Of a DNA stretch of 64,000 bases, positions 1 to 13,200 are shown one piece after another (within the stretch, counting starts at the first letter, position 1; every line of letters starts with the position of its first letter). Below the pieces are notes generated by a model. That model was not told the origin of the DNA. It made no database searches and saw only the letters and a program-made list of their open reading frames with translations. Both the position numbers and the translations under genes were made by a program. Origin of the DNA: Loxodes magnus (taxonomy: Eukaryota > Ciliophora > Karyorelictea > Loxodida > Loxodidae); NCBI GenBank assembly GCA_946699065.1, contig CAMPDV010001800.1, positions 25,373 through 89,372 of the forward strand, in the 5' to 3' direction.

Positions 1-74
1 TTAACTTCTAGATACTTTCAATTATGATCTTCACACTCTTTTTCTTACTTTTCTACTTCACTTTTCTTAGAAAT

Positions 75-153
75 CTTATTTAACTTCTTGATACTTTCAA
101 TTATGATCTTCACACTCTTTTTCTTACTTTTCTTATTCACTTTTCTTAGAAAT
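75..153 (+). repeat. Representative type A monomer (79 bp)
   Basis: A clean example of the 79-bp unit. The 20-bp head reads cttatttaacttcttgatac; the commonest alternative has ctagatac, which creates a TCTAGA site. The 59-bp core then runs from tttcaattatgatcttca to cttagaaat. The core contains one GATC, a T-rich stretch that is either tttttcttac or ttttacttgc, then either cttattcac or ctacttcac, and ends in ttcttagaaat. The core's 3' half holds an imperfect direct repeat of about 13 bp (acttttcttattc followed by acttttcttagaa), suggesting that the monomer itself arose from a shorter repeat. Confidence 0.95.
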
Positions 154-238
154 CTCATCTCTCCTTCTCATTTTATTACTTTCAATTATGATCTTCAGAC
201 TCTTTTACTTGTTTTTCTACTTCACTTTTCTTAGAAAT
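154..238 (+). repeat. Representative type B monomer (85 bp)
   Basis: A clean example of the 85-bp unit. Its 26-bp head starts ctcatctctccttctcat and ends tttattac, after which the 59-bp core is the same as in type A. The head is 6 bp longer than the A head and only weakly similar to it. Head sub-variants are catctctcc (left region), catctctct, taatctctct, caactctct (middle and right) and forms ending tttttaattttattac (right). In the core, B units often have cagactc where A units have cacactc; this linkage is strong in the middle of the window and loose on the left. This copy has a rare ttgtttttc variant that recurs 898 bp downstream. Confidence 0.95.
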
Positions 239-2999
239 CTTATTTAACTTCTTGATACTTTCAATTATGATCTTCACACTCTTTTATTTGCTTTTCTACT
301 TCACTTTTCTTAGAAATCTCATCTCTCTTTCTAATTTTTTTACTTTCAATTATGATCTTTAGACTCTTTTTTTTACTTTTCTTATTCACTTTTCTTAGAA
401 ATCTTATTTAACTTCTTGATAATTTCAATTATGATCTTCACACTCTTTTTCTTACTTTTCTTATTCACTTTTCTTAGAAATCTTATTTAACTTCTAGATA
501 CCTTCAATTATGATCTTCACACTCTTTTACTTGCTTTTCTACTTCACTTTTCTTAGAAATCTCAACTCTCTTTCTCATTTTATTACTTTCAATTATGATC
601 TTCACACTATTTTTCTTACTTTTCTAATTCACTTTTCTTAGAATCTTATTTAACTTCTAGATACTTTCAATTATGATCTTCACACTCTTTTACTTGCTTT
701 TCTTATTCACTTTTCTTAGAAATCTCATCTCTCTTTCTCATTTTATTACTTTCAATTATGATCTTCACACTCTTTTACTTGCTTTTCTTATTCACTTTTC
801 TTTGAAATCTAATCTCTCTTTCTCATTTTATTACTTTCAATTATGATCTTTAGACTCTTTTTTTTACTTTTCTTATTCACTTTTCTTAGAAATCTTATTT
901 AACTTCTAGATACTTTCAATTATGATCTTCACACTCTTTTACTTGCTTTTCTACTTCACTTTTCTTAGAAATCTTATTTAACTTCTTGATACTTTCAATT
1001 ATGATCTTCACACTCTTTTTCTTACTTTTCTTATTCACTTTTCTTAGAAATCTCATCTCTCCTTCTCATTTTATTACTTTCAATTATGATCTTCAGACTC
1101 TTTTACTTGTTTTTCTACTTCACTTTTCTTAGAAATCTTATTTAACTTCTTGATACTTTCAATTATGATCTTCACACTCTTTTATTTGCTTTTCTACTTC
1201 ACTTTTCTTAGAAATCTCATCTCTCTTTCTAATTTTTTTACTTTCAATTATGATCTTTAGACTCTTTTTTTTACTTTTCTTATTCACTTTTCTTAGAAAT
1301 CTTATTTAACTTCTTGATACTTTCAATTATGATCTTCACACTCTTTTACTTGCTTTTCAACTTCACTTTTCTTAGAAATCTCATCTCTCCTTCTCATTTT
1401 ATTACTTTCAATTATGATCTTCACACTCTTTTACTTACTTTTCTTATTCACTTTTCTTAGAAATCTTATTTAACTTCTAGATACTTTCAATTATGATCTT
1501 CACACTCTTTTACTTGCTTTTCTACTTCACTTTTCTTAGAAATCTTATTTAACTTCTTGATACTTTCAATTATGATCTTCACACTCTTTTTCTTACTTTT
1601 CTACTTCACTTTTCTTAGAAATCTTATTTAACTTCTAGATACTTTCAATTATGATCTTCACACTCTTTTACTTGCTTTTCTACTTCACTTTTCTTTGAAA
1701 TCTAATCTCTCTTTCTCATTTTATTACTTTCAATTATGATCTTCACACTCTTTTACTTGCTTTTCTTATTCACTTTTCTTTGAAATCTAATCTCTCTTTC
1801 TCATTTTATTACTTTCAATTATGATCTTCAGACTCTTTTTCTTACTTTTCTACTTCATTTTTCTTAGAAATCTTATTTAACTTCTAGATACTTTCAATTA
1901 TGATCTTCACACTCTTTTTCTTACTTTTCTACTTCACTTTTCTTAGAAATCTTATTTAACTTCTTGATACTTTCAATTATGATCTTCACACTCTTTTTCT
2001 TACTTTTCTTATTCACTTTTCTTAGAAATCTCATCTCTCCTTCTCATTTTATTACTTTCAATTATGATCTTCAGACTCTTTTACTTGCTTTTCTACTTCA
2101 CTTTTCTTAGAAATCTTATTTAACTTCTTGATACTTTCAATTATGATCTTCACACTCTTTTACTTGCTTTTCTACTTCACTTTTCTTAGAAATCTCATCT
2201 CTCTTTCTAATTTTTTTACTTTCAATTATGATCTTTAGACTCTTTTTTTTACATTTCTTATTCACTTTTCTTAGAAATCTTATTCAACTTCTAGATACTT
2301 TCAATTATGATCTTCACACTCTTTTTCTTACTTTTCTTATTCACTTTTCTTAGAAATCTTATTTAACTTCTATATACTTTCAATTATGATCTTCACACTC
2401 TTTTACTTGCTTTTCTTATTCACTTTTCTTAGAAATCTCAACTCTCTTTCTCATTTTATTACTTTCAATTATGATCTTCACACTATTTTTCTTACTTTTC
2501 TACTTCACTTTTCTTAGAAATCTTATTTAACTTCTTGATACTTTCAATTATGATCTTCACACTCTTTTACTTACTTTTCTTATTCACTTTTCTTAGAAAT
2601 CTTATTTAACTTCTAGATACCTTCAATTATGATCTTCACACTCTTTTACTTGCTTTTCTACTTCACTTTTCTTAGAATCTTATTTAACTTCTAGATACTT
2701 TCAATTATGATCTTCACACTCTTTTACTTACTTTTCTTATTCACTTTTCTTAGAAATCTTATTTAACTTCTAGATACTTTCAATTATGATCTTCACACTC
2801 TTTTACTTGCTTTTCTACTTCACTTTTCTTAGAAATCTTATTTAACTTCTTGATACTTTCAATTATGATCTTCACACTCTTTTTCTTACTTTTCTTATTC
2901 ACTTTTCTTTGAAATCTCATCTCTCCTTCTCATTTTATTACTTTCAATTATGATCTTCAGACTCTTTTTCTTACTTTTCTTATTCACTTTTCTTAGAAA

Positions 3000-4860
3000 T
3001 CTTATTTAACTTCTAGATACCTTCAATTATGATCTTCACACTCTTTTACTTGCTTTTCTACTTCACTTTTCTTAGAAATCTTATTTAACTTCTTGATACT
3101 TTCAATTATGATCTTCACACTCTTTTTCTTACTTTTCTTATTCACTTTTCTTAGAAATCTTATTTAACTTCTTGATACTTTCAATTATGATCTTCACACT
3201 AATTTTTCTTACTTTTCTTATTCACTTTTCTTAGAAATCTCATCTCTCCTTCTAATTTTATTACTTTCAATTATGATCTTCACACTCTTTTACTTACTTT
3301 TCTAATTCACTTTTCTTAGAATCTTATTTAACTTCTAGATACTTTCAATTATGATCTTCACACTCTTTTACTTGCTTTTCTTATTCACTTTTCTTAGAAA
3401 TCTTATTTAACTTCTTGATACTTTCAATTATGATCTTCACACTCTTTTACTTACTTTTCTTATTCACTTTTCTTAGAAATCTCATCTCTCCTTCTCATTT
3501 TATTACTTTCAATTATGATCTTCAGACTCTTTTACTTACTTTTCTACTTCACTTTTCTTAGAAATCTTATTTAGCTTCTAGATACTTTCAATTATGATCT
3601 TCACACTCTCTTACTTGCTTTTCTTATTCACTTTTCTTTGAAATCTAATCTCTCTTTCTCATTTTATTACTTTCAATTATGATCTTCAGACTCTTTTTCT
3701 TACTTTTCTTATTCACTTTTCTTAGAAATCTCATCTCTCCTTCTCATTTTATTACTTTCAATTATGATCTTCAGACTCTTTTACTTGCTTTTCTTATTCA
3801 CTTTTCTTTGAAATCTAATCTCTCTTTCTCATTTTATTACTTTCAATTATGATCTTCAGACTCTTTTTCTTACTTTTCTTATTCACTTTTCTTTGAAATC
3901 TCATCTCTCTTTCTCGTTTTATTACTTTCAATTATGATCTTCACACTCTTTTACTTGCTTTTCTACTTCACTTTTCTTAGAAATCTTATTTAGCTTCTAG
4001 ATACTTTCAATTATGATCTTCACACTCTTTTTCTTTTTTCTTATTCACTTTTCTTAGAAATCTCATCTCTCCTTCTCATTTAATTACTTTCAATTATGAT
4101 CTTCACACTCTTTTACTTGCTTTTCTACTTCACTTTTCTTAGAAATCTTATTTAACTTCTAGATACCTTCAATTATGATCTTCACACTCTTTTTTTTACT
4201 TTTCTTATTCACTTTTCATTGAAATCTCATCTCTCTTTCTCGTTTTATTACTTTCAATTATGATCTTCACACTCTTTTACTTGCTTTTCTACTTCACTTT
4301 TCTTAGAAATCTCATCTCTCCTTCTCATTTTATTACTTTCAATTATGATCTTCAGACTCTTTTACTTGCTTTTCTACTTCACTTTTCTTAGAAATCTTAT
4401 TTAACTTCTAGATACCTTCAAATATGATCTTCACACTCTTTTACTTGCTTTTCTACTTCACTTTTCTTAGAAATCTTATTTAACTTCTTGATACTTTCAA
4501 TTATGATCTTCACACTCTTTTTCTTACTTTTCTTATTCACTTTTCTTAGAAATCTTATTTAACTTCTAGATACCTTCAATTATGATCTTCACACTCTTTT
4601 ACTTGCTTTTCTACTTCACTTTTCTTAGAAATCTTATTTAACTTCTTGATACTTTCAATTATGATCTTCACACTCTTTTTCTTACTTTTCTTATTCACTT
4701 TTCTTAGAAATCTTATTTAACTTCTTGATACTTTCAATTATGATCTTCACACTAATTTTTCTTACTTTTCTTATTCACTTTTCTTAGAAATCTCATCTCT
4801 CCTTCTAATTTTATTACTTTCAATTATGATCTTCACACTCTTTTACTTACTTTTCTTATT
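3000..4860 (+). repeat. Dispersed duplicate pair with 1,553-bp spacing
   Basis: The stretch around 3,000-3,300 recurs around 4,553-4,860. The diagnostic feature is a one-base-longer core reading cacactaatttttc at about 3197 and 4750, seen nowhere else that I noticed. It is followed in both copies by a B head with tctaattttatt. The intervening monomers differ between copies, so this is a partial duplicate rather than a clean tandem. Confidence 0.7.
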
Positions 4861-4876
4861 CACTTTTCTTAGAAAT

Positions 4877-5690
4877 CTTATTTAACTTCTAGATACCTTC
4901 AATTATGATCTTCACACTCTTTTACTTGCTTTTCTACTTCACTTTTCTCAGAAATCTTATTTAACTTCTTGATACTTTCAATTATGATCTTCACACTCTT
5001 TTACTTACTTTTCTTATTCACTTTTCTTAGAAATCTCATCTCTCCTTCTCATTTTATTACTTTCAATTATGATCTTCAGACTCTTTTACTTGCTTTTCTT
5101 ATTCACTTTTCTTAGAAATCTTATTTAACTTCTAGATACTTTCAATTATGATCTTCACACTCTTTTACTTGCTTTTCTTATTCACTTTTCTTTGAAATCT
5201 AATCTCTCTTTCTCATTTTATTACTTTCAATTATGATCTTCAGACTCTTTTTCTTACTTTTCTTATTCACTTTTCTTAGAAATCTTATTTAACTTCTAGA
5301 TACCTTCAATTATGATCTTCACACTCTTTTACTTGCTTTTCTACTTCACTTTTCTCAGAAATCTTATTTAACTTCTTGATACTTTCAATTATGATCTTCA
5401 CACTCTTTTACTTACTTTTCTTATTCACTTTTCTTAGAAATCTCATCTCTCCTTCTCATTTTATTACTTTCAATTATGATCTTCAGACTCTTTTACTTGC
5501 TTTTCTTATTCACTTTTCTTAGAAATCTTATTTAACTTCTAGATACTTTCAATTATGATCTTCACACTCTTTTACTTGCTTTTCTTATTCACTTTTCTTT
5601 GAAATCTAATCTCTCTTTCTCATTTTATTACTTTCAATTATGATCTTCAGACTCTTTTTCTTACTTTTCTTATTCACTTTTCTTAGAAAT
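4877..5690 (+). repeat. Tandem 407-bp duplication (5 monomers, two copies)
   Basis: Copy 1 is 4877-5283 and copy 2 is 5284-5690, each in the order A-A-B-A-B (three 79-bp plus two 85-bp units = 407). The two read as identical base for base by eye, including the rare ttttctcagaaat ending of the first monomer (about 4941 and 5348). The next unit at 5691 starts differently (cttccagataac), as does the unit before 4877. Identity implies a recent event. Confidence 0.9.
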
Positions 5691-7234
5691 CTTATTTAAC
5701 TTCCAGATAACTTCAATTATGATCTTCAGACTCTTTTACTTGCTTTTCTTATTCACTTTTCTTAGAAATCTTATTTAACTTCTAGATACCTTCATTTATG
5801 ATCTTCACACATTTTTTCTTACTTTTCTTATTCACTTTTCTTTGAAATCTCATCTCTCTTTCTCGTTTTATTACTTTCAATTATGATCTTCACACTCTTT
5901 TACTTGCTTTTCTACTTCACTTTTCTTAGAAATCTTATTTAACTTTTTGATACTTTCAATTATGATCTTCACACTCTTTTTCTTTTTTCTTATTCACTTT
6001 TCTTAGAAATCTCATCTCTCCTTCTCATTTAATTACTTTCAATTATGATCTTCACACTCTTTTACTTGCTTTTCTTATTCACTTTTCTTAGAAATCTTAT
6101 TTAACTTCTAGATACCTTCAATTATGATCTTCACACTCTTTTTCTTACTTTTCTTATTCACTTTTCTTAGAAATCTCATCTCTCTTTCTCGTTTTATTAC
6201 TTTCAATTATGATCTTCACACTCTTTTACTTGCTTTTCTACTTCACTTTTCTTAGAAATCTTATTTAACTTCTTGATACTTTCAATTATGATCTTCACAC
6301 TCTTTTTCTTACTTTTCTTATTCACTTTTCTTAGAAATCTTATTTAACTTCTTGATACTTTCAATTATGATCTTCACACTATTTTTCTTACTTTTCTTAT
6401 TCACTTTTCTTAGAAATCTCATCTCTCCTTCTAATTTTATTACTTTCAATTATGATCTTCACACTCTTTTTCTTACTTTTCTTATTCACTTTTCTTAGAA
6501 ATCTTATTTAACTTCTAGATATCTTCAATTATGATCTTCACACTCTTTTACTTGCTTTTCTACTTCACTTTTCTTAGAAATCTTATTTAACTTCTTGATA
6601 CTTTCAATTATGATCTTCACACTCTTTTACTTACTTTTCTTATTCACTTTTCTTAGAAATCTCATCTCTCCTTCTCATTTTATTACTTTCAATTATGATC
6701 TTCAGACTCTTTTACTTACTTTTCTACTTCACTTTTCTTAGAAATCTTATTTAGCTTCTAGATACTTTCAATTATGATCTTCACACTCTTTTACTTGCTT
6801 TTCTACTTCACTTTTCTTAGAAATCTTATTTAACTTCTTGATACTTTCAATTATGATCTTCACACTCTTTTACTTGCTTTTCTTATTCACTTTTCTTAGA
6901 AATCTCATCTCTCCTTCTCATTTTATTACTTTCAATTATGATCTTCACACTCTTTTACTTACTTTTCTTATTCACTTTTCTTAGAAATCTTATTTAACTT
7001 CTAGATACCTTCATTTATGATCTTCAGACTCTTTTACTTGCTTTTCTTATTCACTTTTCTTAGAAATCTCATCTCTCCTTCTCATTTTATTACTTTCAAT
7101 TATGATCTTCAGACTCTTTTACTTGCTTTTCTACTTCACTTTTCTTAGAAATCTTATTTAACTTCTTGATACTTTCAATTATGATCTTCACACTCTTTTT
7201 CTTACTTTTCTTATTAACTTTTCTTTGAAATCTA

Positions 7235-9330
7235 ATCTCTCTTTCTCATTTTATTACTTTCAATTATGATCTTCAGACTCTTTTTCTTACTTTTCTTATT
7301 CACTTTTCTTAGAATCTTATTTAACTTCTAGATACTTTCAATTATGATCTTCACACTCTTTTACTTGCTTTTCTTATTCACTTTTCTTAGAAATCTTATT
7401 TAACTTCTAGATACCTTCATTTATGATCTTCAGACTCTTTTTCTTACTTTTCTACTTCACTTTTCTTAGAAATCTCATCTCTCCTTCTCATTTTATTACT
7501 TTCAATTATGATCTTCAGACTCTTTTTCTTACTTTTATTATTCACTTTTCTTAGAAATCTTATTTAGCTTCTAGATACTTTCAATTATGATCTTCACACT
7601 CTTTTACTTGCTTTTCTTATTCACTTTTCTTTGAAATCTCATCTCTCCTTCTCATTTTATTACTTTCAATTATGATCTTCAGACTCTTTTACTTGCTTTT
7701 CTACTTCACTTTTCTTAGAAATCTTATTTAACTTCTTGATACTTTCAATTATGATCTTCACACTCTTTTACTTACTTTTCTTATTCACTTTTCTTAGAAA
7801 TCTCATCTCTCCTTCTCATTTTATTACTTTCAATTATGATCTTCAGACTCTTTTACTTGCTTTTCTACTTCACTTTTCTTAGAAATCTTATTTAACTTCT
7901 TGATACTTTCAATTATGATCTTCACACTCTTTTACTTACTTTTCTTATTCACTTTTCTTAGAAATCTCATCTCTCCTTCTCATTTTATTACTTTCAATTA
8001 TGATCTTCAGACTCTTTTACTTACTTTTCTACTTCACTTTTCTTAGAAATCTTATTTAGCTTCTAAATACTTTCAATTATGATCTTCACACTCTTTTACT
8101 TGCTTTTCTTATTCACTTTTCTTAGAAATCTAATCTCTCTTTCTCATTTTATTACTTTCAATTATGATCTTCACACTATTTTTCTTACTTTTCTACTTCA
8201 CTTTTCTTAGAAATCTTATTTAACTTCTAGATACTTTCAATTATGATCTTCACACTCTTTTACTTGCTTTTCTTATTCACTTTTCTTTGAAATCTAATCT
8301 CTCTTTCTCATTTTATTACTTTCAATTATGATCTTCACACTCTTTTTCTTACTTTTCTTATTCACTTTTCTTAGAAATCTCATCTCTCCTTCTCATTTTA
8401 TTACTTTCAATTATGATCTTCAGATTCTTTTACTTGCTTTTCTTATTCACTTTTCTTTGAAATCTCATCTCTCTTTCTCATTTTTTTACTTTCAATTATG
8501 ATCTTCACACTCTTTTCCTTACTTTTCTTATTCACTTTTCTTTGAAATCTCATCTCTCCTTCTCATTTTATTACTTTCAATTATGATCTTCAGACTCTTT
8601 TTCTTACTTTTCTTATTCACTTTTCTTAGAAATCTTATTTAACTTCTTGATACTTTCAATTATGATCTTCAGATTCTTTTACTTGCTTTTCTTATTCACT
8701 TTTCTTTGAAATCTCATCTCTCTTTCTCATTTTATTACTTTCAATTATGATCTTCACACTCTTTTTCTTACTTTTCTTATTCACTTTTCTTAGAAATCTC
8801 ATCTCTCCTTCTCATTTTATTACTTTCAATTATGATCTTCAGACTCTTTTACTTGCTTTTCTTATTCACTTTTCTTAGAAATCTTATTTAGCTTCTAGAT
8901 ACTTTAAATTATGATCTTCAGACTCTTTTACTTGCTTTTCTTATTCACTTTTCTTTGAAATCTAATCTCTCTTTCTCATTTTATTACTTTCAATTATGAT
9001 CTTCAGACTCTTTTTCTTACTTTTCTTATTCACTTTTCTTAGAATCTTATTTAACTTCTAGATACTTTCAATTATGATCTTCACACTCTTTTACTTGCTT
9101 TTCTTATTCACTTTTCTTAGAAATCTTATTTAACTTCTAGATACCTTCATTTATGATCTTCAGACTCTTTTTCTTACTTTTCTACTTCACTTTTCTTAGA
9201 AATCTCATCTCTCCTTCTCATTTTATTACTTTCAATTATGATCTTCAGACTCTTTTTCTTACTTTTCTTATTCACTTTTCTTAGAAATCTTATTTAACTT
9301 CTAGATACCTTCAATTATGATCTTCACACT
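7235..9330 (+). repeat. Duplicate pair with 1,730-bp spacing
   Basis: A run of monomers starting with a taatctctct B near 7235 recurs near 8965. Both copies have the one-base-deleted junction agaatcttat (7311 and 9041), then a normal A, then an A with accttcatttatg and ttcttacttttctac, then a tctcc-type B. The 1,730-bp offset fits nine A plus twelve B units less one base. Copies diverge after roughly 7,540 and 9,270, where copy 1 has ttttattattcac in place of ttttcttattcac. Confidence 0.7.
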
Positions 9331-10345
9331 CTTTTACTTGCTTTTCTTATTCACTTTTCTTAGAAATCTTATTTAACTTCTTGATACTTTCAATTATGAT
9401 CTTCACACTCTTTTTCTTACTTTTCTTATTCACTTTTCTTAGAAATCTCATCTCTCCTTCTCATTTTATTACTTTCAATTATGATCTTCAGACTCTTTTA
9501 CTTGCTTTTCTACTTCACTTTTCTTAGAAATCTTATTTAACTTCTAGATACTTTCAATTATGATCTTCACACTCTTTTACTTACTTTTCTTATTCACTTT
9601 TCTTAGAAATCTCATCTCTCCTTCTCATTTTATTACTTTCAATTATGATCTTCAGACTCTTTTACTTGCTTTTCTTATTCACTTTTCTTAGAAATCTTAT
9701 TTAACTTCTAGATACCTTCATTTATGATCTTCAGACTCTTTTACTTGCTTTTCTTATTCACTTTTCTTAGAAATCTCATCTCTCCTTCTCATTTTATTAC
9801 TTTCAATTATGATCTTCAGACTCTTTTTCTTACTTTTCTTATTCACTTTTCTTAGAAATCTTATTTAACTTCTAGATACCTTCAATTATGATCTTCACAC
9901 TCTTTTACTTGCTTTTCTTATTCACTTTTCTTAGAAATCTTATTTAACTTCTTGATACTTTTAATTATGATCTTCACACTCTTTTTCTTACTTTTCTTAT
10001 TCACTTTTCTTAGAAATCTCATCTCTCCTTCTCATTTTATTACTTTCAATTATGATCTTCAGACTCTTTTACTTGCTTTTCTACTTCACTTTTCTTAGAA
10101 ATCTTATTTAACTTCTTGATACTTTCAATTATGATCTTCACACTCTTTTACTTACTTTTCTTATTCACTTTTCTTAGAAATCTCATCTCTCCTTCTCATT
10201 TTATTACTTTCAATTATGATCTTCAGACTCTTTTACTTGCTTTTCTTATTCACTTTTCTTAGAAATCTTATTTAACTTCTAGATACCTTCATTTATGATC
10301 TTCAGACTCTTTTACTTGCTTTTCTTATTCACTTTTCTTAGAAAT
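9204..10345 (+). repeat. Tandem 571-bp duplication (7 monomers, two copies)
   Basis: Copy 1 is 9204-9774 and copy 2 is 9775-10345, each B-A-A-B-A-B-A (four 79-bp plus three 85-bp = 571). Both end with an A monomer carrying accttcatttatg. The copies differ at a few sites that I could see, for example acttttaatt in copy 2 near 9957 and ctag versus cttg in the fifth monomer. A further B at 10346 begins a third, quickly diverging copy. Confidence 0.85.
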
Positions 10346-11074
10346 CTCATCTCTCCTTCTCATTTTATTACTTTCAATTATGATCTTCAGACTCTTTTTC
10401 TTACTTTTCTTATTCACTTTTCTTAGAAATCTTATTTAACTTCTAGATACTTTCAATTATGATCTTCACACTCTTTTACTTGCTTTTCTACTTCACTTTT
10501 CTTAGAAATCTTATTTAACTTCTTGATACTTTCAATTATGATCTTCACACTCTTTTACTTACTTTTCTTATTCACTTTTCTTAGAAATCTTATTTAACTT
10601 CTAGATACTTTCAATTATGATCTTCACACTCTTTTTCTTACTTTTCTTATTCACTTTTCTTAGAAATCTTATTTAACTTCTTGATACTTTCAATTATGAT
10701 CTTCAGACTCTTTTTCTTACTTTTCTTATTCACTTTTCTTAGAAATCTCATCTCTCCTTCTCATTTTATTACTTTCAATTATGATCTTCAGACTCTTTTA
10801 CTTGCTTTTCTACTTCACTTTTCTTAGAAATCTTATTTAACTTCTAGATACCTTCAATTATGATCTTCAGACTCTTTTACTTGCTTTTCTACTTCACTTT
10901 TCTTAGAAATCTTATTTAACTTCTTGATACTTTCAATTATGATCTTCACACTCTTTTACTTGCTTTTCTTATTCACTTTTCTTAGAAATCTCATCTCTCC
11001 TTCTCATTTTATTACTTTCAATTATGATCTTCACACTCTTTTACTTACTTTTCTTATTCACTTTTCTTAGAAAT

Positions 11075-12070
11075 CTTATTTAACTTCTAGATACCTTCAT
11101 TTATGATCTTCAGACTCTTTTACTTGCTTTTCTTATTCACTTTTCTTAGAAATCTCAACTCTCTTTCTCATTTTATTACTTTCAATTATGATCTTCACAC
11201 TATTTTTTTTACATTTCTTATTCACTTTTCTTAGAAATCTTATTTAACTTCTAGATATTTTCAATTATGATCTTCAGACTCTTTTACTTACTTTTCTTAT
11301 TCACTTTTCTTAGAAATCTCATCTCTCCTTCTCATTTTATTACTTTCAATAATGATCTTCACACTCTTTTTCTTACTTTTCTTATTCACTTTTCTTAGAA
11401 ATCTCATCTCTCTTTCTCGTTTTATTACTTTCAATTATGATCTTCACACTCTTTTTCTTACTTTTCTTATTCACTTTTCTTTGAAATCTCATCTCTCTTT
11501 CTCGTTTTATTACTTTCAATTATGATCTTCACACTCTTTTACTTGCTTTTCTACTTCACTTTTCTTAGAAATCTTATTTAACTTCTAGATACCTTCATTT
11601 ATGATCTTCAGACTCTTTTACTTGCTTTTCTTATTCACTTTTCTTAGAAATCTCAACTCTCTTTCTCATTTTATTACTTTCAATTATGATCTTCACACTA
11701 TTTTTTTTACATTTCTTATTCACTTTTCTTAGAAATCTTATTTAACTTCTAGATATTTTCAATTATGATCTTCAGACTCTTTTACTTACTTTTCTTATTC
11801 ACTTTTCTTAGAAATCTCATCTCTCCTTCTCATTTTATTACTTTCAATAATGATCTTCACACTCTTTTTCTTACTTTTCTTATTCACTTTTCTTAGAAAT
11901 CTCATCTCTCTTTCTCGTTTTATTACTTTCAATTATGATCTTCACACTCTTTTTCTTACTTTTCTTATTCACTTTTCTTTGAAATCTCATCTCTCTTTCT
12001 CGTTTTATTACTTTCAATTATGATCTTCACACTCTTTTACTTGCTTTTCTACTTCACTTTTCTTAGAAAT
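11075..12070 (+). repeat. Perfect 498-bp tandem duplication (6 monomers)
   Basis: Copy 1 is 11075-11572 and copy 2 is 11573-12070. Each is A-B-A-B-B-B (two 79-bp plus four 85-bp = 498). They read as identical by eye, including several rare variants: accttcatttatg, an eight-T acatttc core, agatattttc, caataatgatc, and two tctcgtttt heads. The unit at 12071 breaks the pattern. The three consecutive B monomers show that A/B alternation is not required. Confidence 0.92.
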
Positions 12071-13200
12071 CTCATCTCTCCTTCTCATTTTATTACTTTC
12101 AATTATGATCTTCACACTCTTTTACTTACTTTTCTTATTCACTTTTCTTAGAAATCTTATTTAACTTCTAGATACTTTCAATTATGATCTTCACACTCTT
12201 TTACTTGCTTTTCTACTTCACTTTTCTTAGAAATCTTATTTAACTTCTTGATACTTTCAATTATGATCTTCACACTCTTTTACTTACTTTTCTTATTCAC
12301 TTTTCTTAGAAATCTTATTTAACTTCTTGATACTTTCAATTATGATCTTCACACTCTTTTTCTTACTTTTCTTATTCACTTTTCTTAGAAATCTTATTTA
12401 ACTTCTTGATACTTTCAATTATGATCTTCAGACTCTTTTTCTTACTTTTCTTATTCACTTTTCTTAGAAATCTCATCTCTCCTTCTCATTTTATTACTTT
12501 CAATTATGATCTTCAGACTCTTTTACTTGCTTTTCTACTTCACTTTTCTTAGAAATCTTATTTAACTTCTAGATATCTTCAATTATGATCTTCACACTCT
12601 TTTACTTGCTTTTCTACTTCACTTTTCTTAGAAATCTTATTTAACTTCTTGATACTTTCAATTATGATCTTCACACTCTTTTACTTGCTTTTCTACTTCA
12701 CTTTTCTTAGAAATCTTATTTAACTTCTAGATATCTTCAATTATGATCTTCACACTCTTTTACTTGCTTTTCTTATTCACTTTTCTTAGAAATCTTTTTT
12801 AACTTCTTGATACTTTCAATTATGATCTTCACACTCTTTTTCTTACTTTTCTTATTCACTTTTCTTAGAAATCTCATCTCTCCTTCTCATTTTATTACTT
12901 TCAATTATGATCTTCAGACTCTTTTACTTACTTTTCTTATTCACTTTTCTTAGAAATCTTATTTAACTTCTAGATACTTTCAATTATGATCTTCACACTC
13001 TTTTACTTGCTTTTCTTATTCACTTTTCTTAGAAATCTAATCTCTCTTTCTCATTTTATTACTTTCAATTATGATCTTCACACTCTTTTACTTGCTTTTC
13101 TACTTCACTTTTCTTAGAAATCTTATTTAACTTCTAGATACTTTCAATTATGATCTTCACACTCTTTTACTTACTTTTCTTATTCACTTTTCTTAGAAAT

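Larger units (their letters stand above)
1..2320 (+). repeat. Three related copies of an 11-12 monomer unit (898 and 978 bp spacing)
   Basis: The block near 1-440 is matched near 899-1,340 and again near 1,877-2,320. B monomers at 154, 1052 and 2030 mark the register. Spacing of 898 bp equals six A and five B monomers less one base; 978 bp equals seven A and five B. Shared rare variants confirm common descent: ttgtttttctac in the first two copies, ttttatttgc at about 270 and 1168, and the taattttttta head with ctttagactc core in all three. Outside these stretches the copies diverge, so the duplication has been partly overwritten. Confidence 0.8.
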
